Origin: Ruegeria_C sp041537905
GTDB taxonomy: Bacteria; Pseudomonadota; Alphaproteobacteria; Rhodobacterales; Rhodobacteraceae
Assembly: GCF_041537905.1 (NCBI RefSeq)
Contig: NZ_JBGRUO010000002.1
Coordinates: 1-64,000, forward strand
Direction: 5' to 3'
Length of the DNA stretch: 64,000 bases
Shown: one piece after another, positions 16,609 through 24,361 of the stretch
Layout: every line of letters begins with the position of its first letter
Position numbering within the stretch: the stretch's first letter is position 1
Notes under the pieces: model-generated
Database searches by the model: none
Told to the model about the DNA's origin: nothing
Seen by the model: the letters and a program-made list of their open reading frames with translations, nothing else
Translations under genes and position numbers: made by a program

Positions 16609-16839
16609 AGTGCGGGCCCCTGGATCCTGTACCACGCCGCAAAGGACGCTGCCGCCGCTTGGCAACTCGGATTACTCCCAGCGCTTGCCCGCAGCCTATA
16701 TATATACCCTAAAGGTAAAATATCAACTTATATATGGAAGCCTACCTAGCTACTTGGGTACAATGAGTACGGGATGGGTGTGAGCCTCAGTCAGCAGCCC
16801 TAATCAGCTACATTTGACTTCTGAAACACCCGTCCCCTA
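16609..16839. other. AT-rich intergenic tail of the DUF3800 insert
   Basis: About 230 bp, with a run of TATATATATA near 16699 and several AT-rich words up to 16740. It holds no recognisable gene, terminator or att site. The composition shift ends near 16840, where typical chromosomal sequence resumes. The insert therefore spans roughly 15.75-16.8 kb. Confidence 0.5.
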
Positions 16840-17460
16840 TCACGCTGCCACCGCCACATCGTCCAGCTTCTGCAGGAACATATCGTGGTCGCGCTCAAAA
16901 ATGCGTTCCAGCTTCAAGGCGATCTTGTTCATCTTCTGCACCTCCTTGAACAGGTCCTGCGCCTCGCTTTCGGCCAGTTTCTGTTCATGCGGCTTGCCCT
17001 TCAGGTAGCGCTGGAAATCCATCCGCAACTCCTCGATCCGCTCCATCTTCCGGGTGAATTGGTGCAGGTATTTGCTGTAGGTCTCGGCCGAGATGTCGAA
17101 CAGCCGGTAGGCTGATTTGATCTCTTTGTTTTGGTGATGCTCGCCCGCCAGCACCGCAATATCGATCCGGGATGTGGTCAGGTCCTTTTTCTTCATCCGC
17201 AATTGCTTCAACCCGCGCGAGATGTCCTTGACGCCCCATTTCGGGGCCTTGCCCCGCGCCTCAAGCGCCGCCATGGTGTTGTCGCCGACTAGGCCGTCGA
17301 TCTTCAGCTTGTGCTTCTTCTGGAACGCCTTGACCGCGCTCAGCATGGTATCGTCAAACACCCCGTTCACGGCCAGCTTCGGCTTGGCGCCGGATTTGTT
17401 GAGCTTTTCCTGAACTTTCTTGACGGGGGCGCCCTTGGCGCCTTTCTTCAGCAGTTTCAT
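16840..17460 (-). CDS. Peptidoglycan-binding-domain protein (PG_binding_1)
   Basis: A 206-residue protein. Residues 4-68 match a PG_binding_1 module: KKGAKGAPVKKVQEKLNK, AVNGVFDDTMLSAVKAFQKKHKL and DGLVGDNTMAALE. The remaining 140 residues are highly charged and helical (KMERIEELRMDF and similar), probably a coiled coil or helical bundle. No signal peptide is visible after the ATG at 17460, which has GGAGAAAAG upstream. A 57-codon upstream open frame lacks coding character. The role is unknown, and localisation is puzzling for a wall-binding domain without a signal. Confidence 0.7.
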   Translation of the reverse strand: MKLLKKGAKGAPVKKVQEKLNKSGAKPKLAVNGVFDDTMLSAVKAFQKKHKLKIDGLVGDNTMAALEARGKAPKWGVKDISRGLKQLRMKKKDLTTSRIDIAVLAGEHHQNKEIKSAYRLFDISAETYSKYLHQFTRKMERIEELRMDFQRYLKGKPHEQKLAESEAQDLFKEVQKMNKIALKLERIFERDHDMFLQKLDDVAVAA

Positions 17461-17681
17461 CGCTTTTCTCCGTATCTGTGTCGGCAGGGTGCCGAACGTG
17501 CTGTGGTAAAAAACAGATAGCTGGCCCGCAAAACCCGCGCTTGCGGAAGGGCTGAGGATTGCATGAGGGTTTCGGGGGATTTTCTGGGAATTGTGCCTTC
17601 GGGGCAGGCTGGAGGGCCATTCCGCTCTCAAGGGGCGCTGGACCTACCGCATAGCGCGCGGGATGACGCCCGCGGCGCGTC

Positions 17682-17966
17682 CTACCGGCTGCGAAGGCGG
17701 CTCAGCAGCGCGCCGAGACGTCCGGGCCAGCGTTCGTCTTGCTGCCGCGCGATCTTGAACACCTCCGGCTCGGTCGCGGAGTTTGGTTTTTTCTTGCGCG
17801 CTTTGAGCCCGCGCATTTGCGGCGAGGGTGCCGTCTCATTCAAATGTTTGTCCATGAACGCGCGGATCGCCTGCTCCGAGAACACGTCCCGAGACGGTTT
17901 CTTCTTTGGTTTTGCGTGAGTCCAATCCGCTTTCTCGGCAAGAACATAAACGGATTCGTCGGTCAT
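17682..17966 (-). CDS. Hypothetical protein, lysine-rich
   Basis: A 94-residue protein (ATG at 17966) that I do not recognise. It is basic, with KPKKKPSRD near the N-terminus and LKARKKKPNS in the middle, and has no signal or membrane segment. Upstream spacing to nadE and downstream spacing to the PG_binding gene leave it as a single unit. Only a weak ribosome binding site (TTGGGG) is visible, so translation is not certain. Confidence 0.45.
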   Translation of the reverse strand: MTDESVYVLAEKADWTHAKPKKKPSRDVFSEQAIRAFMDKHLNETAPSPQMRGLKARKKKPNSATEPEVFKIARQQDERWPGRLGALLSRLRSR

Positions 17967-18162
17967 GGCACAACCCCAAGAAGTTCGACACATTGCCCGC
18001 GCCCACCGCCGGGCGCGCGTCTGTCCTGCTCAGATAAGCCTTTGTATTCGCAATTCAAATGCGACGATTTCTCCATCAATGTGGAGTTTATTGGGCGCAA
18101 ATGTGGCACAAATGTGGCTGCACCGCAAGCGCTAACAGAAACCCAAGGTTGTGGCTGTATGC

Positions 18163-19821
18163 TTACGCCTGGTCGCGCCAGCGGTTCACGATCGGATAGC
18201 GGCGATCCAGCCAGAAGGCGCGCGGCGTCAGGCGGGCACCCGGGGCCGACTGGAACCGCTTATACTCGCTGACATAAACTAGATGCTCGACCCGGCGGGC
18301 GGTCTCGGCGTCGAAACCGGCCGCAACGCAATCGGCAATCGAGCCATCCCGGTCCACCAGAATATCCAGGATCGCGTCCAGTTCGGGATAGTCCGGCAGG
18401 CTGTCGCTGTCCTTCTGGTCGTCGCGCAGTTCGGCACTTGGCGGCTTGTCAATCACCGAGGGCCGGATCACCTCGCCCTCCGGGCCCATCATCCAGTCGC
18501 GATGATTGGCGTTGCGCCAGCGGCAGGTCTCGAACACGCGGGTCTTGTAGAGGTCCTTGATCGGGTTGTAGCCGCCGGCCATGTCGCCATAGATCGTGGC
18601 ATAGCCCACGGCCACTTCGGATTTGTTGCCGGTGGTCAGCAGCATCTCGCCAAACTTGTTGGAAAGCGCCATCAGCAGCAGCCCGCGCAGGCGGGACTGG
18701 ATGTTCTCCTCGGTTAGGCCCGGTTCGGTGCCCTCGAACAAAGGCGCAAGCGTCTCGGTGATCGCCGCGCGCCCCTTGGAAATCGGCACATAGTCATAGC
18801 GCACGCCCAGCGCCTTGGCGACGGCCTCGGCATCGTCCAGAGAGGCCTGGCTGGTATATTCCGAGGGCAGCATCACGCAACGCACATTCTGCGGCCCCAA
18901 CGCATCCACCGCGATGGCCGCGACCAGCGCCGAATCTACACCACCCGAGAGGCCCAGCAGCACCTTGCCGAACCCGGTCTTGCCGCAATAGTCGCGCAAG
19001 CTCTGCACCATGCAGCGGTAATCCTGTTCCCATTCGTCGGGCAGCGGCGCGATCTCGCCTTGTTGGATGCGCCAGCCCTCGGGGGTACGCTCAAGATCGA
19101 TCTGGGTGATGGCCTCGTCAAAGACCGGCATCCGCAGCGCCAGCGCGCCGCCTGGGTTGATCGCAAAAGTTCCACCGTCAAAGACCTGATCGTCCTGACC
19201 GCCTACCATGTTCAGGTAGATCACCGGCAGCCCCGTCTCGACCGAGCGGGCAACCATATGGTTCAACCGCACATCCATCTTGTTGCGGAAATAGGGCGAA
19301 CCATTGGGGATCAGCAGGAATTCGGCCCCGGTCTCGGCCTGGGTCTCGGCGACATCCTCGAACCAGCCATCCTCGCAAATGGGCGATCCCACACGCGTGT
19401 TGCCGACCGAATATGGCCCGCCCAAGGGTCCGGCATCAAAGATGCGGACCTCGTCAAACACCGTATCATTGGGCAGGTGATGCTTCAGCATGCGGCTGGC
19501 GATCTTGCCGTCCTTGAGGATGCAATAGGCGTTATAAAGCCTGCCATCTTCGGCCCAAGGGCAGCCGATGGCCAGCGCAGGGCCGTCAGCACATTCCGCA
19601 GCCAGCGCGCGCACCTGATCCATCGCCGCCAGATGAAACGCCGGTTTCATCACCAGATCCTGCGCGTTGTAGCCGGTGATGAACATCTCGGTCAGCGCGA
19701 CCAGATCTGCGCCCGCCTCTTTGCCTTGCTGCCAGGCTACGCGAGCCTTGGCGGCGTTGCCCTCAAGGTCGCCAACCACCGGATTGAGTTGCGCCAGTGC
19801 GATGCGGAAACTGTCGGCCAT
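18163..19821 (-). CDS. nadE: Glutamine-dependent NAD+ synthetase
   Basis: A 552-residue two-domain enzyme. The N-terminal nitrilase-type glutaminase (about 1-255) carries the E-K-C triad in ALTEMFITGYN, LKHHLPNDTVFDE and GSPICEDGWF. The C-terminal synthetase domain has the PP-loop SGGVDSALVAAIA at about 290-302 and the family motifs LTTGNKSEVAVGYATIYGD and PSAELR. It makes NAD from deamido-NAD, glutamine and ATP, channelling ammonia between the domains. It is a single gene here, not linked to nadD. Confidence 0.95.
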   Translation of the reverse strand: MADSFRIALAQLNPVVGDLEGNAAKARVAWQQGKEAGADLVALTEMFITGYNAQDLVMKPAFHLAAMDQVRALAAECADGPALAIGCPWAEDGRLYNAYCILKDGKIASRMLKHHLPNDTVFDEVRIFDAGPLGGPYSVGNTRVGSPICEDGWFEDVAETQAETGAEFLLIPNGSPYFRNKMDVRLNHMVARSVETGLPVIYLNMVGGQDDQVFDGGTFAINPGGALALRMPVFDEAITQIDLERTPEGWRIQQGEIAPLPDEWEQDYRCMVQSLRDYCGKTGFGKVLLGLSGGVDSALVAAIAVDALGPQNVRCVMLPSEYTSQASLDDAEAVAKALGVRYDYVPISKGRAAITETLAPLFEGTEPGLTEENIQSRLRGLLLMALSNKFGEMLLTTGNKSEVAVGYATIYGDMAGGYNPIKDLYKTRVFETCRWRNANHRDWMMGPEGEVIRPSVIDKPPSAELRDDQKDSDSLPDYPELDAILDILVDRDGSIADCVAAGFDAETARRVEHLVYVSEYKRFQSAPGARLTPRAFWLDRRYPIVNRWRDQA

Positions 19822-19977
19822 GCCGCCCTCATGTAGTAAAGGTCAACCTGCCATTTACCAGATCACGCCGAGAGGGAAAGCCAAATGAGGCAAAAGACAT
19901 TGCCCCCGGAGGCCGCCTGACTTAATTTTGCGGAAACACGTGCAGCGATGCACGGAAATGAGCAGACAGAGGCACAG

Positions 19978-21375
19978 ATGAACACGATCCGCAGGACCAT
20001 CATCGCCGGCATTGCACTAGGGGCAACAAGCCCCGCGCTTGCGCAGGAAGGCCCGGTTCTGACTAAGCAGGACGATATCGGCGGTGTTTATGAGGGCACC
20101 TTCCGCGGCGGGCTGCAGCATGGCACCGGTAGCTACCGCCTGCCCAATGGCTATGAATATACCGGCGACTGGACCGATGGAGAGATTCGCGGCAAAGGCG
20201 TGGCCCGCTTTCCTGACGGCTCGATCTACGAGGGCGATTTCGCCAAAGGCAAGCCCGAGGGCAAGGGCAAGATCACCTTTTCCGATGGCGGCACCTATGA
20301 GGGCGACTGGCTGAACGGCGTCATCAACGGCGAAGGCGTCGCAGCCTATGCCAATGGCGTGCGTTACGAGGGTGGTTTCCAGAATGCCAAGCACCACGGC
20401 AAAGGCGTGATGCAAAGCCCCGGCGGCTATGTTTATGAGGGCGAGTGGGTCGAGGGGCGCAAGGAAGGCTCCGGCATCATCACCTATCCCGATGGCGCCA
20501 GTTACGCGGGCGAAATCAAGGCCGGGCAACGGCACGGGCAAGGCACGCTCAAACTGCCCGACGGCCTGGTCTATGTCGGCCTCTGGGCGGATGGGCAGAT
20601 CAGCGGCGAGGGCCGTCTGACGCAGCCCAATGGCGATGTCTATGAGGGTATGCTGACCGAAGGCCGCCGCGAAGGCACCGGCAAGGTGACCTATGCCAAT
20701 GGCGACACGTATACCGGTGACTTTGCCGATGATCAGCGCCACGGCCAGGGCACGTTCACCGGAACCGATGGCTATAGCTACACCGGCGCCTGGGTTTCAG
20801 GCCAGATCGAGGGCAAGGGCCGCGTCACCTATCCCGATGGCTCGGTTTATGAGGGCGACTTCCGGGCCGATCTTGCGGATGGCGTGGGCAAGATCATCTA
20901 TCCCGATGGCTCAAGCTATGAAGGCGACTGGATTGCCGGCGTTATCGAGGGGCAAGGCAAGGCGATCTATGCCAATGGCATTGTCTATGACGGCCAGTTC
21001 AAAAACGCCAAGAACCACGGCACCGGGGTGATGACTTATCTTGATGGCTACCGCTATGAAGGCGACTGGAAGGACGGGCTGCGCCACGGACAGGGCAAAG
21101 CCACCTACCCTGACGGATCGGTCTATACCGGCGATTACAACAAGGGCCAGCGCGAGGGTCAGGGCGAGATCACCATGGCCGACGGGTTCAAATATTCCGG
21201 CCAGTGGCAGGGCGGCAAGATCAGCGGCAACGGCGTGGCCACCTATGCCAATGGCGATGTCTACGAAGGTAATTTCCGCAACGGCAAACGCCAGGGTGAA
21301 GGCACGATGCGCTATGCCGGTGGACAGGAGGAATCTGGCACCTGGGAAAACGGCGCGCTCAAGGATGGTGGCTGA
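19978..21375 (+). CDS. MORN-repeat protein, probably exported
   Basis: A 465-residue protein. A signal peptide (NTIRRTIIAGIALGATSPALA, residues 2-22) is followed by 18 complete 23-residue MORN repeats of the form Y-x-G-x-[WF]-x-x-G-x-x-x-G-x-G-x-x-x-x-x-[DN]-G and a partial nineteenth (ESGTWENGALKDGG). Repeats 1-9 align in order with repeats 10-18 (units 4-5 with 13-14 are clearest), so the array probably arose by duplication of a nine-unit block. The start at 19978 follows GAGG; an ATG ten codons upstream would bury the signal peptide. MORN sheets bind lipids or proteins; the role here is unknown. Confidence 0.85.
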   Translation: MNTIRRTIIAGIALGATSPALAQEGPVLTKQDDIGGVYEGTFRGGLQHGTGSYRLPNGYEYTGDWTDGEIRGKGVARFPDGSIYEGDFAKGKPEGKGKITFSDGGTYEGDWLNGVINGEGVAAYANGVRYEGGFQNAKHHGKGVMQSPGGYVYEGEWVEGRKEGSGIITYPDGASYAGEIKAGQRHGQGTLKLPDGLVYVGLWADGQISGEGRLTQPNGDVYEGMLTEGRREGTGKVTYANGDTYTGDFADDQRHGQGTFTGTDGYSYTGAWVSGQIEGKGRVTYPDGSVYEGDFRADLADGVGKIIYPDGSSYEGDWIAGVIEGQGKAIYANGIVYDGQFKNAKNHGTGVMTYLDGYRYEGDWKDGLRHGQGKATYPDGSVYTGDYNKGQREGQGEITMADGFKYSGQWQGGKISGNGVATYANGDVYEGNFRNGKRQGEGTMRYAGGQEESGTWENGALKDGG

Positions 21376-21378
21376 GAC

Positions 21379-22044
21379 CTACCAATCGACAGGTTTGCCC
21401 GCCCAATCAAAAAACCGCCCGGTTTGGGCCGCGGCCAGCTTTTCGATCACAGACAGCAGGTTTTCTGCGGCCACCTCAGCCGACACGCTCGGATGACCGC
21501 CCGCATAAACCTGGGTCAACCCGGTCCTGACAGTTCCCGGATGCAGCGCCACGCAGATACTGTCGCGATGAGACCGGCTCAACTCGATTGACGCCGTTCG
21601 TATCACCTGATTGAGTGCCGCCTTGGCTACCCGATAGCTGATCCAGCCGCCCAGCCGATTGTCCCCGATGGAACCGACCCGCGCTGACAGAGCCGCAAAG
21701 ACGCAGCGCCGGTCGCGTGGCAAAAGCCGCGCCGCTTCGCGCAGTACCAGCGCCGGGCCGACCGCATTCAGGGCGAATTGATCCATCATCGCAGTTGCGC
21801 GGATCGCGCGGATGGTCTTTTCTGGACTGGCGCCGTCAATCTCCAGTCCACCAGAGGCCACAAAGATCAGATCATAGGCCCCATCAAGTGCGCCCAGTAC
21901 GCGTGCGACCGAAGACTCATCCGTCAGGTCCAACCCATCTCGCGAGCGCGAGAAAGCATCGACCGACACCCCACGCGCGCTCAGCGCAGCCTCCACCGCC
22001 TGACCAATTCCACCCGATGCGCCGATCACCAATGCCCGTTCCAT
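21379..22044 (-). CDS. Short-chain dehydrogenase/reductase (SDR), C-factor-like
   Basis: A 221-residue classical SDR. It has the dinucleotide-binding motif GASGGIG at residues 8-14, an NAG-equivalent VASGG, catalytic serine in ALSARVGSI, and Y-x-x-x-K in SYRVAKAALNQ. The ending GRFFDWAGKPVDW matches the CsgA/C-factor-like cell-to-cell signalling subgroup, though the substrate is unknown. It diverges from the leu leader region; its upstream region (22045-22139) also holds the leader promoter. Confidence 0.85.
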   Translation of the reverse strand: MERALVIGASGGIGQAVEAALSARGVSVDAFSRSRDGLDLTDESSVARVLGALDGAYDLIFVASGGLEIDGASPEKTIRAIRATAMMDQFALNAVGPALVLREAARLLPRDRRCVFAALSARVGSIGDNRLGGWISYRVAKAALNQVIRTASIELSRSHRDSICVALHPGTVRTGLTQVYAGGHPSVSAEVAAENLLSVIEKLAAAQTGRFFDWAGKPVDW

Positions 22045-22103
22045 GACGCCCAGCTAGAGGGGCCGAGCCCAAGGTCAATGCAACGCCTTGGTCGAATTCG
22101 CTC

Positions 22104-22131
22104 TTCCCATTCCCTCCCGCGCCTGTATAAA
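22104..22131 (+). promoter_or_regulatory. Putative promoter of the leu leader/cupin/leuA operon
   Basis: A -35-like TTCCCA (22104-22109), a 16-bp spacer and a good -10 TATAAA (22126-22131). The first purine at a suitable distance is A22140, the A of the leader-peptide ATG, so the transcript may begin at the start codon itself. The -35 is weak (4 of 6). Confidence 0.5.
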
Positions 22132-22139
22132 CTTGCCTC

Positions 22140-22223
22140 ATGATCAACCGCGCAGATATACCAGTGACCCACGCCGCATGCGGCGCGTCCCTGCGTGGCC
22201 TACTGATCCTAATCTGCCTCTGA
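22140..22223 (+). CDS. leuL: leu operon leader peptide (27 aa)
   Basis: A 27-codon ORF, ATG at 22140 and TGA at 22221-22223. Its last ten residues (LRGLLILICL) contain five Leu and two Ile. Two of the Leu codons are CTA (22200 and 22209), rare in a genome this G+C-rich. No Shine-Dalgarno site precedes the ATG and the -10 box is only 8 bases away, so translation is probably leaderless, as reported for some alphaproteobacterial amino-acid leader peptides. The Leu/Ile codons form one arm of a stem that covers the ribosome binding site of the next gene, which suggests ribosome stalling controls that gene. Confidence 0.8.
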   Translation: MINRADIPVTHAACGASLRGLLILICL

Positions 22224-22295
22224 GCGTGACCGCAGTCGGTGCGTGCGCTTGGAGGGGATGCAGTCGCACCGATTGAACCGCATTCAGGATTAGGA
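22207..22295 (+). promoter_or_regulatory. Leucine attenuator stem: leader codons pair with the downstream ribosome binding site
   Basis: TCCTAATCTG (22207-22216), which lies in the leader's Ile-Leu-Ile-Cys codons, pairs with CAGGATTAGGA (22285-22295), 10 bp with one bulged G. The 3' arm contains AGGA (22292-22295), the ribosome binding site of the cupin gene (ATG 22303). Inside it an 11-bp hairpin forms: CAGTCGGTGCG (22233-22243) with CGCACCGATTG (22265-22275), one G-U. No U-tract follows, so a translational switch is more likely than a terminator. Stalling at the Leu codons would free the ribosome binding site. Confidence 0.7.
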
Positions 22296-22302
22296 AAGAC
22301 CC

Positions 22303-22659
22303 ATGCATAAAATCAATCTTGCCGAGAAACTGGCTCAGTTTTCGTCGCACTGGGACCCGCATGTCGTGGCCCGCTACAACGACAACGACGTGATGGTGGT
22401 GAAATTCCAGGGCGAATTCCCGTTTCACAAACACGACACCACCGACGATCTCTTTCTCGTTCTCGAAGGGAGCGTCACCATGGATTACGCTGATGCGCCC
22501 TCTGTCACCTTCGGAGCCGGAGAGATGGTCGTCGTGCCAAAAGGCGTCGTGCACCGGCCTCGGGCCGAGACCGAAGTCAAGGTGCTGGTGATCGAACCCG
22601 TCGGCGAACCGAACTCGGGCGACAGCGATCGCGCCCCTGCCCCAAAACCTTTTATTTGA
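22303..22659 (+). CDS. Cupin domain-containing protein, leucine-leader-controlled
   Basis: A 118-residue single cupin barrel. Metal-binding candidates are H-K-H in EFPFHKHDTTDD, a glutamate in LVLEGSV, and the second-motif histidine in VPKGVVHRPRAE. The function is unknown. TAGGAAAG (22291-22298) is the ribosome binding site, and it is buried in the attenuator stem. leuA starts 14 bp after its stop, so the two are almost certainly co-transcribed. This is an unusual partner for leuA and may act in branched-chain keto-acid metabolism or sensing (inference). Confidence 0.8.
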   Translation: MHKINLAEKLAQFSSHWDPHVVARYNDNDVMVVKFQGEFPFHKHDTTDDLFLVLEGSVTMDYADAPSVTFGAGEMVVVPKGVVHRPRAETEVKVLVIEPVGEPNSGDSDRAPAPKPFI

Positions 22660-22673
22660 GTAGGACCGGACCC

Positions 22674-24236
22674 ATGACACAAGACCGAGTCTTGATCTTT
22701 GACACTACATTGCGCGATGGCGAACAGAGCCCGGGCGCAACCATGACCCATGCCGAAAAGCTCGAAATCGCGGAACTGCTGGACGATATGGGCGTCGACA
22801 TCATCGAGGCGGGCTTTCCGATCGCCTCCGAGGGCGATTTCAACGCCGTTTCCGAGATTGCCGAACGCTCGAAAAACGCGGTGATCTGCGGGCTGGCGCG
22901 CGCCAATTTCAAGGATATCGACCGCTGCGCCGAGGCCGTGCGCAACTCTGCGCGCCCGCGCATCCACACCTTCATCGGCACCTCGCCGCTGCACCGCGCC
23001 ATCCCTAACCTCACCCAGGATGAGATGGCCGACCGCATCCATGACACGGTCACCCATGCCCGCAACCTTGTGGACAATGTGCAATGGTCGCCCATGGATG
23101 CCACCCGAACCGAGTGGGACTATCTCTGCCGGGTGATTGAGATCGCGATCAAGGCCGGCGCCACCACGATCAACATCCCTGACACGGTGGGCTATACCGC
23201 GCCGATGGAAAAGGCCGAGATGATCCGCAAGCTGATCGAGACGGTTCCGGGCGCTGATGAAGTGGTGTTCGCCACCCATTGTCACAACGATCTGGGCATG
23301 GCCACCGCCAACTCGCTGGCCGCCGTCGCGGGCGGCGCGCGCCAGATCGAATGCACTATCAACGGACTGGGCGAACGCGCGGGCAACACCGCGCTGGAAG
23401 AGGTAGTGATGGCGCTGAAGGTGCGCAATGACATCATGCCCTGGCACACCGGCATCGACACCACCAAGATCAAGCATATCTCGCATCGCGTCGCCACCGT
23501 CTCGGGCTTTCCGGTGCAGTTCAACAAGGCGATCGTGGGCAAGAACGCCTTCGCCCATGAAAGCGGCATCCATCAGGACGGGATGCTGAAGAACAAGGAA
23601 ACCTTCGAGATTATGCGCCCAGAGGATGTGGGCATCGCCGGCACGGCCCTGCCGCTTGGCAAGCATTCAGGTCGCGCCGCCTTGCGCGACAAGCTCAAGA
23701 CGCTGGGCTATGAGGTGGGCGACAACCAGCTCAAGGACCTGTTCGTGCGGTTCAAGGAACTGGCCGACCGCAAGAAAGAGGTCTTCGACGACGACCTGAT
23801 CGCACTGGTGCGGATCGAGGAAGATGGCGAGAACGATCACCTGCATCTGGTCTCGATGAAAGTCACCTGCGGCACCAACGGCCCCGCTGAAGCCACGGTC
23901 GAGATGCAGGTGGACGGCGAAGACGTGTCTGAGACCTCCCAAGGCGACGGCCCGGTCGATGCCACCTTCAAGGCGATCCGCCTGATCCACCCCAACAAGG
24001 CACGTCTACAGCTCTACCAAGTCAGCGCCGTGACCGAGGGCACCGACGCGCAGGCCACCGTTTCCGTGCGCCTGAGCGAGGACGGCATGATCGCCACCGG
24101 CGAGTCAGCCAATACCGACACGGTGGTCGCCTCAGCGAAGGCCTATATCCACGCCCTGAACCGCCTGATGGTGCGGCGCGAAAAAACCGGCCCCGGCGCA
24201 GACGCGCGCGAGATCAGCTATAAAGACCTGACCTGA
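22674..24236 (+). CDS. leuA: 2-isopropylmalate synthase
   Basis: A 520-residue enzyme for the first committed step of leucine synthesis, condensing acetyl-CoA with 2-ketoisovalerate. The catalytic TIM barrel begins with FDTTLRDGEQSPGA (HMGL-like signature) and includes the metal-binding H-x-H in THCHNDLGMATANS. The C-terminal third (about 395-500) is the LeuA regulatory domain that binds leucine for feedback inhibition. The ATG at 22674 has AGGA upstream. A leader-peptide/attenuator structure precedes the operon, and a strong hairpin follows the stop. Confidence 0.96.
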   Translation: MTQDRVLIFDTTLRDGEQSPGATMTHAEKLEIAELLDDMGVDIIEAGFPIASEGDFNAVSEIAERSKNAVICGLARANFKDIDRCAEAVRNSARPRIHTFIGTSPLHRAIPNLTQDEMADRIHDTVTHARNLVDNVQWSPMDATRTEWDYLCRVIEIAIKAGATTINIPDTVGYTAPMEKAEMIRKLIETVPGADEVVFATHCHNDLGMATANSLAAVAGGARQIECTINGLGERAGNTALEEVVMALKVRNDIMPWHTGIDTTKIKHISHRVATVSGFPVQFNKAIVGKNAFAHESGIHQDGMLKNKETFEIMRPEDVGIAGTALPLGKHSGRAALRDKLKTLGYEVGDNQLKDLFVRFKELADRKKEVFDDDLIALVRIEEDGENDHLHLVSMKVTCGTNGPAEATVEMQVDGEDVSETSQGDGPVDATFKAIRLIHPNKARLQLYQVSAVTEGTDAQATVSVRLSEDGMIATGESANTDTVVASAKAYIHALNRLMVRREKTGPGADAREISYKDLT

Positions 24237-24243
24237 GTGAACA

Positions 24244-24272
24244 GGCAAGGCGGACCCACCATCCGCCTTGCC
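24244..24272 (+). terminator. Hairpin terminator after leuA
   Basis: GGCAAGGCGGA (24244-24254) and TCCGCCTTGCC (24262-24272) form a perfect 11-bp stem with a 7-nt loop, 7 bp after the leuA stop. There is no run of T after it. Confidence 0.65.
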
Positions 24273-24361
24273 CCAGCATCGCAAGGCATATCCTGCGGAC
24301 CTCACCTCCCGCTGCGAGTTCCTTGTTGCGGTAGTTTTTAGGCTTCCTTTAAGTTTGCCAT

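Noticed and set aside
16770..16835. Imperfect long-range inverted repeat (GATGGGTGT / ACACCCGTC) beyond the DUF3800 gene
   Set aside because: Nine bases with a mismatch and a loop of about 50 is too weak to call an element end or a terminator.
22233..22280. Intrinsic terminator in the leu leader
   Set aside because: The hairpin is strong but is followed by GAACCGCATTC rather than a U-tract, so transcriptional attenuation is not supported.
22144..22680. 178-codon minus-strand frame across the leu leader and cupin
   Set aside because: Opposite two well supported plus-strand elements; no ribosome binding site or motifs.
22485..23666. 393-codon minus-strand frame opposite leuA
   Set aside because: Shadow of leuA; no independent evidence.
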